Translations under genes and position numbers: made by a program
Notes under the pieces: model-generated
The model's input: only the letters and a program-made list of their open reading frames with translations
Database searches by the model: none
Told to the model about the DNA's origin: nothing
Shown: piece after piece, positions 33,166 to 45,995 of the stretch
How the letters are laid out: each line of letters opens with the position of its first letter
Numbering within the stretch: position 1 is the stretch's first letter
Source of the DNA: Amphiura filiformis
Lineage: Eukaryota; Echinodermata; Ophiuroidea; Amphilepidida; Amphiuridae
Direction of reading: 5' to 3'
Length of the DNA: 64,000 bases
Assembly (NCBI RefSeq): GCF_039555335.1
Contig: NC_092629.1
Coordinates: forward strand, 34,969,537-35,033,536

Positions 33166-34207
33166 ATGGTCCCTTTTCTTTTTCTTTGCGTTCCCGATTT
33201 TCTCTTTCAATTTTTGTCGGAAGAGCACTTTTCTCTTTCATTTTTTGTCCGGGTGGGGGGGGGGGGGCTTTGCACCATGCACACCATTGGTTAGGGGCAC
33301 CCGATCTACTTTCGCCCCGGGCACCCTGAACCAAAGTTACGCCACTGCCTAAAGCGATATTTTATAGAATCATGTTACTGTAAATATATGAGATTCTAAA
33401 TGCTAGGCCTATCTTCAGTAGATATAGCGAAAGAAATGCGAAAACGCGCACGGTTACTCTGCGCGAATTAAAAAAAAATCGGCATTCGGCCTATATGCCG
33501 CGCTATTAAAAAAAGGGGAGGAAAGGTAAACTTATAGAGAAACAGGCAGATGCGGAAAGTGATGAGTATGTAATATCGCTTTAAACTTTCTGATCGGGAC
33601 TGATGTATTGGAAAGAAAAAACCCGCCGCTACATGATGAAGTAAAAATTTAGAGAAAATAATGTAAAACATTACTTCTAGAGTAGAAAGATGCAATGAAT
33701 CGGGATGAGATTCTAAATGCTATCTTCAGTAGATATAGCGAAAAATCCTAAAACGCGCACGGTTAGGCCTACTCTGCCACAATTTAAAAAATCGGCATTC
33801 GGCCTATATGCCGCGCTATTAAAAAAGGGGAAAAGTAAAAATAGAGAAACAGCCAGATGATAATCTCTGTTTTATAAGTGCCGTTTTAAATTTTGGTCAG
33901 CTTCGTCATTTTTACATTTCTTTATAGCTCTGCAGTCGGCATAATGCCGATTTTTCTCTGCGGCGCGCAACCCCGTTCAATGCAGTTTTACCGTTTCGCG
34001 CCGTACTAAATCATCATCTACAACGCGTGCTAGGCAATGTTTTTTGTTTTGTTTTGTTTTTTAATATTATTATTTTTATTGTTTTTGCTTGCTATCTTCT
34101 AAATATAGCAATTTTGGTCAGTTTCGTCATTTTAACATTTCTTTATAGCTTTGCATTCGGCCTAGTGCCGATTTTTATACTAAAAGAAAATATGGCGAGA
34201 CATGCCG

Positions 34208-34772
34208 CACACCGACATCGCCTGGCTAATAATTATTTGGTGCAACAGAGACATTAAAATGAATACACGGGATCCATACACGTGAATTGCTATGCACGAT
34301 TTTGATATCAGACGAAAATCTTCGGATACTGGGTTACAAAATGATGAATATCTCCCGTAAATGAATTTTTCTCAAGAAACCAGATGTGGTCTCATACACT
34401 TGAAAATACGTGTTGAACAGATATTATAGTCGTTAGCGTGCGCTTTGAAAATTGGCCGTGTGATTTGAACTCAAAATTTGACCAAAACTCTCAATTTTAT
34501 ATTGCGTTGGTCCTGTATGGACTACAGCGCGCAGCAGGCTATAGCGGCACTCACTCAAGTGGAGAGAGTATAACCATTGACCGCAATGTCGTATACAAGC
34601 TTGCTCACAGAGCGAGAAATCAATTGCCCCGTCTATTGTCAGTAGCCTTAGTCAGGTCACTTCGCTAATAATATGCATCTCATAAGGTCTGAATAAAATG
34701 GTCATGGGTGGCTGTGGATTCAACCTACCATGGCGATTTCTACTATGAAGATATCGGGGCGATGTCACTGTG
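34208..34772. mobile_element. 565-bp non-autonomous Transib/RAG-like element, copy B
   Basis: Closely similar to copy A at 20491-21051. The ends are CACACCGACATCGCC and (inverted) CACAGTGACATCGCC. It is flanked by TGCCG on both sides (34203-34207, 34773-34777). Other array units have the intact site GACATGCCGTAATTTGCTCG, so the insertion point and duplication are directly verified. Confidence 0.8.
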
Positions 34773-37700
34773 TGCCGTAATTTCCTCGATTCTGGTGCCG
34801 GTGTCTATAGAGCTCCTGCATTGATTTACATGGGTAATATAAAAATTGAAATATCTCAAGAACCGAATACCGTATGACGCCGAAACAAACTTTGAAATAA
34901 AGCTTTTACATTTCTCTATCTGTTTTATGTCATTTTGGTATTTGTCTGATTCGTGTGATTTTGCTATCAACTGCAGATAGCTCAAATTTAAATGCCCGTT
35001 GGTTGTCGTTTTTGTCTGCTGAACGAGATAAAGGGTACATACCACAAAAAAGCTTTCCAGAGACTTTACGTGCTAAATAGGGGTCGCGTTTTGGCTATAG
35101 GCCTAAGTCGAGTTACGTCCAACTTTGAAATATATATTTGATATCATCTTAACTAGAACAAAATTCTGAATAACATTTCTGAAAATGACTACACATTTTA
35201 GGTCCGACTAATTTTTGAGAAAATGAGTGCTATATAAAAAGGCCACATTTTCCCGTGTTTACATCCGACTGCTAACCGCGTTCTGACCTCGTTTGTTCAT
35301 GCGCACATTATTGTAAATATCACTCAAATTTTCGCATTTTCTTTTCAAATTTGTAGAGATCACATTCACAAGTTCTAGTAAAACACGATTTTCAACACTA
35401 AAATTGTTAATATTTTACCGATTTTCTAGAATTTTTATGCAAAGTTTGGTACTATAGGCGTGATAAACTTTTACCGGAAACCGCTTCACTACAGGCGGAT
35501 TCAGTGGTATAGGAACCCTAAAGCGATATTTTATAGAATCATGTTACTGTAAATATATGAGATTCTAAACGCTAGGCCTATCTTCAGTAGATATAGCGAA
35601 AAAAAAATCCTAAAACGAGCACGGTTACTCTGCGCGAATTAAAAAAACAAAACAATCGGCATTCGGCCTATATGCCGCGCTATTTAAAAAAGGGAGAAAA
35701 GGTAAACTTATAGAGAAACAGGCAGATGCGGAAAGTGATGAGTCTGTAATATCGCTTTAAATCTTCTGATCGGGACTGATGTATTAGAAAGAAAAAACTC
35801 GCCGCTACATGATGAAGTAAAATTTAGAGAAAATAATGTAAAACATTACTTCTAGAGTAGAAAGATGCAATGAATCGGGATGAGATTCTAAATGCTATCT
35901 TCAGTAGATATAGCGAAAAAAAAATCCTAAAACGCGCACGGTTACTCTGTCCGAATTAAAAAAATCGGCATTCGGCCTATATGCCGCGCTATTAAAAAAA
36001 AGGGGAAAGGTAAAAATAGAGAAACAGGCAGATGATAATCTCTGCTTTATAAGTGCCGTTTTAAATTTTTGTCAGCTTCGTCATTTTTACATTTCTTTAT
36101 AGCTCTGCAGTCGGCCTAATGCCGATTTTTCTCTGCGCGCGCACGCCCGTTCAATGCAGTTTACCGTTTCGCGCCGTACTGAATCATCATCTACAACGCG
36201 TGCTAGGCAATGTTTTTTTGTTTTTTTTAATATTATTATTTTTATGTTTTTTGCTTGCTATCTTCTAAATATAGCAATTTTGGTCAGCTTCGTCATTTCA
36301 ACATTTCTTTATAGCTTTGCATTCGGCCTAGTGCCGATTTTTATACTAAAAGAAAATATGGCGAGACATGCCGTAATTTGCTCGATTCTGGTGCCGGTGT
36401 CTATAGAGCTCCTGCATTGATTTACATCGGTAATATTAAATTGATATATCTCAAGAACCGAATACCGTATGACGCTGAAACAAACTTTGAAATAAAGCTT
36501 TTACATTTCTCTATCTGTTTTATGTCATTTTGGTGTTTGTCGGATTCGTGTGATTTTGCTATCAACTGCAGATAGCTCAAATTTAAATGCCCGTTGGTTG
36601 TCGTTTTTGTCTGCTGAACGAGATAAAGGGTACATACCACAAAAAAGCTTTCCAGAGACTTTACGTGCTAAATAGGGGTCGCGTTTTGGCTATAGGCCTA
36701 AGTCGAGTTACGTCCAACTTTGAAATATATATTTGATATCATCTTAACTAGAACAAAATTCTGAATAACATTTCTGAAAATGACTACACATTTTAGGTCC
36801 GACTAATTTTTGAGAAAATGAGTGCTATATAAAAAGGCCACATTTTCCCGTGTTTACATCCGACTGCTAACCGCGTTCTGACCTCGTTTGTTCATGCGCA
36901 CATTATTGTAAATATCACTCAAATTTTCGCATTTTCTTTTCAAATTTGTAGAGATCACATTCACAAGTTCTAGTAAAACACGATTTTCAACACTAAAATT
37001 GTTAATATTTTACCGATTTTCTAGAATTTTTATGCAAAGTTTGGTACTATAGGCGTGATAAACTTTTACCGGAAACCGCTTCACTACAGGCGGATTCAGT
37101 GGTATAGGAACCCTAAAGCGATATTTTATAGAATCATGTTACTGTAAATATATGAGATTCTAAACGCTAGGCCTATCTTCAGTAGATATAGCGAAAAAAA
37201 TCCTAAAACGAGCACGGTTACTCTGCGCGAATTAAAAAAACAAAACAATCGGCATTCGGCCTATATGCCGCGCTATTTAAAAAAGGGGAGAAAAGGTAAA
37301 CTTATAGAGAAACAGGCAGATGCGGAAAGTGATGAGTCTGTAATATCGCTTTAAATCTTCTGATCGGGACTGATGTATTAGAAAGAAAAAAAACTCGCCG
37401 CTACATGATGAAGTAAAATTTAGAGAAAATAATGTAAAACATTACTTCTAGAGTAGAAAGATGCAATGAATCGGGATGAGATTCTAAATGCTATCTTCAG
37501 TAGATATAGCGAAAAAATCCTAAAACGCGCACGGTTACTCTGTCCGAATTTTAAAAAAAAATCGGCATTCGGCCTATATGCCGCGCTATTAAAAAAAGGG
37601 GGAAGGTAAAAATAGAGAAACAGGCAGATGATAATCTCTGCTTTATAAGTGCCGTTTTAAATTTTTGTCAGCTTCGTCATTTTTACATTTCTTTATAGCT

Positions 37701-40700
37701 CTGCAGTCGGCATAATGCCGATTTTTCTCTGCGGCGCGCACGCCCGTTCAATGCAGTTTTACCGTTTCGCGCCGTACTGAATCATCATCTACAACGCGTG
37801 CTAGGCAATGTTTTTTTGTTTTTTAATATTATTATTTTTTATGTTTTTTGCTTGCTATCTTCTAAATATAGCAATTTTGGTCAGCTTCGTCATTTCAACA
37901 TTTCTTTATAGCTTTGCATTCGGCCTAGTGCCGATTTTTATACTAAAAGAAAATATGGCGAGACATGCCGTAATTTGCTCGATTCTGGTGCCGGTGTCTA
38001 TAGAGCTCCTGCATTGATTTACATCGGTAATATTAAAATTGATATATCTCAAGAACCGAATACCGTATGACGCTGAAACAAACTTTGAAATAAAGCTTTT
38101 ACATTTCTCTATCTGTTTTATGTCATTTTGGTGTTTGTCGGATTCGTGTGATTTTGCTATCAACTGCAGATAGCTCAAATTTAAATGCCCGTTGGTTGTC
38201 GTTTTTGTCTGCTGAACGAGATAAAGGGTACATACCACAAAAAAGCTTTCCAGAGACTTTACGTGCTAAATAGGGGTCGCGTTTTGGCTATAGGCCTAAG
38301 TCGAGTTACGTCCAACTTTGAAATATATATTTGATATCATCTTAACTAGAACAAAATTCTGAATAACATTTCTGAAAATGACTACACATTTTAGGTCCGA
38401 CTAATTTTGAGAAAATGAGTGCTATATAAAAAGGCCACATTTTCCCGTGTTTACATCCGACTGCTAACCGCGTTCTGACCTCGTTTGTTCATGCGCACAT
38501 TATTGTAAATATCACTCAAATTTTCGCATTTTCTTTTCAAATTTGTAGAGATCACATTCACAAGTTCTAGTAAAACACGATTTTCAACACTAAAATTGTT
38601 AATATTTTACCGATTTTCTAGAATTTTTATGCAAAGTTTGGTACTATAGGCGTGATAAACTTTTACCGGAAACCGCTTCACTACAGGCGGATTCAGTGGT
38701 ATAGGAACCCTAAAGCGATATTTTATAGAATCATGTTACTGTAAATATATGAGATTCTAAACGCTAGGCCTATCTTCAGTAGATATAGCGAAAAAAATCC
38801 TAAAACGAGCACGGTTACTCTGCGCGAATTAAAAAAACAAAACAATCGGCATTCGGCCTATATGCCGCGCTATTTAAAAAAGGGGAGAAAAGGTAAACTT
38901 ATAGAGAAACAGGCAGATGCGGAAAGTGATGAGTCTGTAATATCGCTTTAAATCTTCTGATCGGGACTGATGTATTAGAAAGAAAAAACTCGCCGCTACA
39001 TGATGAAGTAAAAATTTAGAGAAAATAATGTAAAACATTACTTCTAGAGTAGAAAGATGCAATGAATCGGGATGAGATTCTAAATGCTATCTTCAGTAGA
39101 TATAGCGAAAAAATCCTAAAACGCGCACGGTTACTCTGTCCGAATTTTTAAAAAAAATCGGCATTCGGCCTATATGCCGCGCTATTAAAAAAAGGGGAAA
39201 GGTAAAAATAGAGAAACAGGCAGATGATAATCTCTGCTTTATAAGTGCCGTTTTAAATTTTTGTCAGCTTCGTCATTTTTACATTTCTTTATAGCTCTGC
39301 AGTCGGCATAATGCCGATTTTTCTCTGCGGCGCGCACGCCCGTTCAATGCAGTTTTACCGTTTCGCGCCGTACTGAATCATCATCTACAACGCGTGCTAG
39401 GCAATGTTTTTTTTGTTTTTTAATATTATTAGTTTTTAATTTTTTTGCTTGCTATCTTCTAAATATAGCAATTTTGGTCAGCTTCGTCATTTCAACATTT
39501 CTTTATAGCTTTGCATTCGGCCTAGTGCCGATTTTTATACTAAAAGAAAATATGGCGAGACATGCCGTAATTTGCTCGATTCTGGTGCCGGTGTCTATAG
39601 AGCTCCTGCATTGATTTACATCGGTAATATTAAAATTGATATATCTCAAGAACCGAATACCGTATGACGCTGAAACAAACTTTGAAATAAAGCTTTTACA
39701 TTTCTCTATCTGTTTTATGTCATTTTGGTGTTTGTCGGATTCGTGTGATTTTGCTATCAACTGCAGATAGCTCAAATTTAAATGCCCGTTGGTTGTCGTT
39801 TTTGTCTGCTGAACGAGATAAAGGGTACATACCACAAAAAAGCTTTCCAGAGACTTTACGTGCTAAATAGGGGTCGCGTTTTGGCTATAGGCCTAAGTCG
39901 AGTTACGTCCAACTTTGAAATATATATTTGATATCATCTTAACTAGAACAAAATTCTGAATAACATTTCTGAAAATGACTACACATTTTAGGTCCGACTA
40001 ATTTTTGAGAAAATGAGTGCTATATAAAAGGCCACATTTTCCCGTGTTTACATCCGACTGCTAACCGCGTTCTGACCTCGTTTGTTCATGCGCACATTAT
40101 TGTAAATATCACTCAAATTTTCGCATTTTCTTTTCAAATTTGTAGAGACCACATTCACAAGTTCTAGTAAAACACGATTTTCAACACTAAAATTGTTAAT
40201 ATTTTACCGATTTTCTAGAATTTTTATGCAAAGTTTGGTACTATAGGCGTGATAAACTTTTACCGGAAACCGCTTCACTACAGGCGGATTCAGTGGTATA
40301 GGAACCCTAAAGCGATATTTTATAGAATCATGTTACTGTAAATATATGAGATTCTAAACGCTAGGCCTATCTTCAGTAGATATAGCGAAAAAAATCCTAA
40401 AACGAGCACGGTTACTCTGCGCGAATTAAAAAAATTCGGCATTCGGCCTATATGCCGCGCTATTTAAAAAGGGGAGAAAAGGTAAACTTATAGAGAAACA
40501 GGCAGATGCGGAAAGTGATGAGTCTGTAATATCGCTTTAAATCTTCTGATCGGGACTGATGTATTAGAAAGAAAAACTCGCCGCTACATGATGAAGTAAA
40601 AATTTAGAGAAAATAATGTAAAACATTACTTCTAGAGTAGAAAGATGCAATGAATCGGGATGAGATTCGAAATGCTATCTTCAGTAGATATAGCGAAAAA

Positions 40701-43700
40701 ATCCTAAAACGCGCACGGTTACTCTGTCCGAATTTTTAAAAAAAATCGGCATTCGGCCTATATGCCGCGCTATTAAAAAAAGGGGAAAGGTAAAAATAGA
40801 GAAACAGGCAGATGATAATCTCTGCTTTATAAGTGCCGTTTTAAATTTTTGTCAGCTTCGTCATTTTTACATTTCTTTATAGCTCTGCAGTCGGCATAAT
40901 GCCGATTTTTCTCTGCGGCGCGCACGCCCGTTCAATGCAGTTTTACCGTTTCGCGCCGTACTGAATCATCATCTACAACGCGTGCTAGGCAATGTTTTTT
41001 TTGTTTTTTTAATATTATTATTTTTTATGTTTTTTGCTTGCTATCTTCTAAATATAGCAATTTTGGTCAGCTTCGTCATTTCAACATTTCTTTATAGCTT
41101 TGCATTCGGCCTAGTGCCGATTTTTATACTAAAAGAAAATATGGCGAGACATGCCGTAATTTGCTCGATTCTGGTGCCGGTGTCTATAGAGCTCCTGCAT
41201 TGATTTACATGGGTTATATTAAAATTAAAATATCTCAAGAACCAAATACCGTATGACGCTGAAACAAACTTTGAAATAAAGCTTTTACATTTCTCTATCT
41301 GTTTTATGTCATTTTGGTGTTTGTCGGATTCGTGTGATTTTGCTATCAACTGCAGAGAGCTCAAATTTAAATGCCCGTTGGTTGTCGTTTTTGTCTGCTG
41401 AACGAGATAAAGGGTACATACCACAAAAAAGCTTTCCAGAGACTTTACGTGCTATATAGGGGTCGCGTTTTGGCTATAGGCCTAAGCCGAGTTACGTCCA
41501 ACTTTGAAATATATATTTGATATCATCTTAACTAGAACAGAATTCTGCATAACATTTCTGAAAATGACTACACATTTTAGGTCCGACTAATTTTTGAGAA
41601 AATTAGTGCTATATAAAAAGGCCACATTTTCCCGTTTACATCCGACTGCTAACTGCGTTCTGACTTCGTTTGTTCATGCGCACATAATCGTAAATATCAC
41701 TCAAATTTTCGCATTTTCTTTTCAAATTTGTAGAGATCACATTCACAAGTTCTAGTAAAACACGATTTTCAACACTAAAATTGTTAATATTTTACCGATT
41801 TTCTAGAATTTTTATGCAAAGTTTGGGACTATAGGCGTGCCATAAACTTTTACCGGAAACCGCTTCACTACAGGCGGATTTAGTGGTATATGAACTCTAA
41901 AGCGATATTTTATAGAATCATGTTAGGCCTACTGGTCGTCTTCAAATAATAATTCCGTCCTGGTACGCTTCTGTTCAACAGTGTGTCACGCCAAGCAATT
42001 CCAAAAAGTTGACAGCCCTGATGAGACGTAGTCAAGTAAATAGTAGGCCTATGAGTACCGGTATACTATTGGCAATGAACCTCTTTCTTTTGTTAATAAA
42101 CCTAAAGTTCTTGGCTTATGGGTGCAAAATGACCTTAAATGGGATGCCCTGATCAATAATATGCTTGTGGCAGCCAATAAGAGGCTTTTATGCTCTGTGC
42201 GAAAAATGTGTCAATTCTACCCTATATTTGGCAATTGGGCCCAACACATGGGTTTTTTGTGTGTATGTGTGCTAAATAAGCTGTCCAGGGCAATTGTTGA
42301 TTTTTTTGTTACGATTTTAAGGGGGGGGGGGCATCCCGCCATGTAAAAATAAGGTCGGGATGTGCCACCCGTCCCCAGTGTTTTGCTGCCTATGCTGGAG
42401 GGAAAATCTATATATAGACTGGGGAAATACCCCAATGTCCCCTCTTGTAAGCCCCATTTTGACATTGGGGAGGTATATATTGAGCATATTTGGTCTCGAA
42501 AGTGGAAATTTTCCCTCTTTGGTTGTGGAAACTGGAGCCTAGCGAGAGGCTCAAGACTGAGAGGGGAAATGCACGCCCTCTATGTGGTGCCCCTATGTGC
42601 AACTGGGAATAAAAGCAAAGATTGAGGGGGGAAATAGGACTTGCCCAATGCCTCCTACGTGCCATCCGTTCCGGCGGTCCAAAGATATGAGACCATTTTT
42701 TTTGTCATTTTCAGCCCATTTTACAAGTTGACCTCAAATGACTTTTGGCCTCTTGAACACCACCAATACATTGAAGGGTCCCATAGTGTAGCTATCATGA
42801 CCCAAGTTTGGGTTACCCCTTCATGTAATTATACACGGAATTAGGGTTAGGGTTAGTTTATGTTTAGGATTAGGGTTAGAATTAGCTTACACGAAGTAAT
42901 TACATGGAGGATCGACCCAAGTTTGATATAAAATTGGATCGATTGAGCCATATTTATTGGTCTTGCTATGAGTTTTAAAATATTGGACAAGATGTCTCAC
43001 TGCCAATATTTAAAAACTCATACCGAGACCAAATTGGGCATAAACATGGTAAAGTACCAATTTTATCATTATTATGGATCCAATATTTTCACACACTTGG
43101 ATTAATTTAATCAAAACATAATAATAGTTGTAAAAGGATTTGAACTGTTCATGAGACCCAACTGTGAACCAAAATTGTTGACAGACTGACCGACACCCCC
43201 ACAGACATTGGGCTATCCAGAAATTTTCCACACACCCCCAAAAGATGACAAAGTTAACAAAAAATGTGGGATATCCCATGGGTGATTTTGCAAATTATAT
43301 GCGATTTCAAGAGCCACCCTAAACAGTGGGATTTCCAAGCCAAACATTTAGAATTTGGGAATTGGGATTTCTGAGGTGTGAAAGGCCTCAGACAAAAAAA
43401 AAAAAAAGAGGAAAATTATTTTAAAAAGGTGAAAACAGCGTAAAATCAGGGTAAAAATGCCAAATATGGGCTGACAATAAAAGAAAACACATACATTTTT
43501 ACAATAAAAAAAAGCCGAAATCAGCTTAAAAGCTGAACTCTAACACCCCTGAGATTTATATGCATTTACAACAAAAAGCTTGGGAATTCCCAATTTTGTA
43601 CATTCTGATGTGCATCTGGATGGGAAATGGGATGTTCTTTTTGACATTTCATGATTTCACCAACTTCACCAAAAATATTTGAAATTTGGGCAAAATCAGG

Positions 43701-43995
43701 CTTTTTCTGATTTGTTAAGATTATTTTTACCATTTTTGGTGCAAATTTCTCATGGTTCCTAGATATTTTTATCTAGTTTTTAAAACTTAATAAAAAATGT
43801 TCTTGGCCCAAGAATTTTTTTGTTCCGTTGGTCGAAAAATGTTGGGCCCAAAAAAAACTGGTTTTTGTGATTTTCTCCAAAATGAGCATTTTGGCCAAAA
43901 TTTGACCTCACAGATGAAGTATCATCAAGTCCTTGCCATTCTAAAACTCTATACTTTTATATTCTTTCGACCAACAATTTTAGCAGTTATGAGGC

Positions 43996-44360
43996 TTAAG
44001 GGGGTACTACACCCCTCGATAAATTTGTGTCTATTTTTGCATTTTTCTCAAAAACTAATAACACATCGGTAACAAAAGTTATGTATATTATAGGGGCAAG
44101 GAATCCAATTACTACACTGGAATTCCAGTGACCCATGACAAGCGGTTCGTTATTTATGATAAGAAAAGAGGTACCGCTAGGATGTACCTCATTTCCAATC
44201 ATTAAAACTGAACCGCTTGCCTTGAGTCACTGAAATTTCAGTATAGTAAATGGATTCCTTGCCCCAATAATATACATAACTTTTGTTACCAGTGTGTTAT
44301 TATTTTTGAGAAAAATGCAAAAATAGTCACAAATTACCACAGGGGTGTAGTACCCCTTAA
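43996..44360. mobile_element. TTAA-flanked foldback element, copy 1
   Basis: TTAA at both edges; ends GGGGGTACTACACCCC and GGGGTGTAGTACCCC. The arms (~150 bp) pair almost throughout, including TTTTGCATTTTTCTCAAAAA and TATGTATATTATAGGGGCAA. TTAA duplications fit piggyBac- or Kolobok-type mobilisation. Confidence 0.8.
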
Positions 44361-44393
44361 AAGTTTCAATAATTCCAGGGTTAAGAACACCCT

Positions 44394-44750
44394 TTAAGGG
44401 GTACTACACCCCTGGTCAATTTTGTGCCTATTTTTGCATTTTTCTCAAAAAGTATAGCACATTGGTGACAAGTAAGATATGTATATTATAGGGGCAAGGA
44501 CAACAACTACTGTACTGAAAATTCAGCAACTCAAGGCAAGTAGTTATTGATTTATTGATCAAATATTGGTTTTCCCTCATTTTTGACTGTAACTCCACAA
44601 CTGTTGTCTGTGCTGAAATAAAATTTCCAGTGCAGTAGTTGTAGTCCTTGCCCTATAATATACATATCTTACTTGTCCCCAATGCGCTATAATTTTTGAG
44701 AAAAATGCAAAAATAGGCACACAATTGGGCAGGGTGTAGTACCCCCTTAA
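44394..44750. mobile_element. TTAA-flanked foldback element, copy 2
   Basis: Same family, 33 bp after copy 1 and again bounded by TTAA. Arms include GGGGCAAGGAC...GTCCTTGCCC around a different centre. Confidence 0.8.
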
Positions 44751-44883
44751 ATATCACATCTTTACTTTATGAGGGTAGCTATATTTGATCAAACAAAAAA
44801 TTCAATAAGTCACAGTGTTGCCCTTCATATGTATTATTATTCTTTATTATCACATTCAAAACAAATGACAAATTGGACTAATC

Positions 44884-45135
44884 CACTCACAGAGTCCACA
44901 CTCCCCGTGGAAGATTTTGGAAATATCTTCCCCAGGGGGAGTATGAATTTACAATGGATTTAGCACCAACACTATTTAAAACTCACCCTCCCTCTGTCAG
45001 AGCCTTGGGTTGAATTTTTTCAGAGGGTGTATGATATTCAAATAGATCTGCCTAATGTATTCATCCCATTCAAAATTCTTATTCCTTCCTCCAGTGATAA
45101 ATATTTCCAAAAACAGTGGTTACTAGTGTGGATTT
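44884..45135. mobile_element. Decayed palindromic MITE, GGGCTATTCC family
   Basis: Phrases CCACACTCCCCGTGGAAGAT, ATATCTTCCCCAGGGGGAGT and GAGGGTGTATGATATTCAAA follow the same order as the intact 57625 copy, but the outer ends are eroded. Confidence 0.5.
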
Positions 45136-45429
45136 GATACTTTCACCACCAGCCGCATTGCCCTCCTTCATCACTAAACAAAGCGTCTGACATGCTTGAG
45201 ATATTTATGCCTAACAAATTTTGAGCCGATGTCGAGCTATAGTTTTGGTGACTATACTTGGCAGAATTTGTTAATAATGTGTGGTTTTATGAAAAACAAA
45301 ATCCCCATCTATTCTTAGATCAAACACCTATTATTTGCTTAGTGGTGTACGTACCGTTTGAATTGCTAAATACTGGGACAAATGCAAGTTGCAATTTTAA
45401 AAATGGCTGAAAATTAGGTTACTTTTAGT

Positions 45430-45838
45430 GTAAGGCCAAAAAAACCCAAGTTTGTTTCCTGTAGCGCGTGCATTTCGTTTTGACGGCTTATTGTGCGCAT
45501 TACACTTACAAAGAAAAAAAAAAAAAAAAAAAAAAAAATGGAAAAATCACAAAAAAATAATATAAAACACTACTGGAGTAAACATTTACAATAAACGAGC
45601 CTAGTGAAAAACTACTGCAGGTTGAAAGGGGGTCATAAATATTCTTGAATATGAAGAAATATGATTTTTGTGTGTGTTGGAGAGACCCACTGTAAAATTC
45701 CAATTTGCAACAAAAAAGGTTTTTTTTTTTCATTTGAAGACATGGATAATACAAAAAAAAAATAAAAAAATAAAAACGCATTTCGCATTTGACTTTTTTG
45801 ACCTGCTACAGGAAACAAACATGTTTTTTTTGTGGCCA
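45430..45838. repeat. Inverted repeat with GGCCA-AAGTTTGTTTCCTGTAGC ends
   Basis: AAGTTTGTTTCCTGTAGCGC (left) pairs with GCTACAGGAAACAAACAT (right), and GGCCAAAA / TTGTGGCC lie outermost. A ~26-bp poly-A run (about 45513-45538) sits inside. Confidence 0.6.
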
Positions 45839-45995
45839 AAAACATGGATTTACAAAGAAGATGAAAATGTTTAGCACTTCTGTCTGACTATTTCAATCCA
45901 GGCCGGACCAGGGGGATCTTATTTTACATATTGGTTGACTGGAGAAACAGTTTATCAATAGAACTTCAGTTGCCAACACAAGCTGAAACAAGAGA

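Larger units (their letters stand above)
31257..33347. mobile_element. 2.09-kb hAT-type insertion splitting an array unit
   Basis: CAGTGGCGTAACT at the left and AGTTACGCCACTG at the right are flanked by a perfect 8-bp duplication, CCTAAAGC (31249-31256 and 33348-33355). Uninterrupted array units read ...CCCTAAAGCGATATT, confirming the target site. TIRs starting CAGTGGCGTA with 8-bp duplications are typical of hAT elements. No transposase is visible. Two other elements are nested inside, and GCGCGC-palindrome patches lie at 31449-31465 and 31541-31556. Confidence 0.88.
29180..41925. repeat. Tandem array of a ~1.59-kb hairpin-rich unit
   Basis: Near-identical units start (taking CGGCATTCGGCCTATATGCC as zero) at 33480, 35657, 37250, 38847 and 40437, i.e. 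1593, 1597 and 1590 bp apart once the 565-bp insertion in the first is removed. An older, insertion-split unit precedes them (30140-33479) and a partial one lies at 29180-29500. Each full unit has a duplicated ~310-bp module and four hairpins with GGC/GCC arms. No convincing protein is encoded. Confidence 0.92.
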
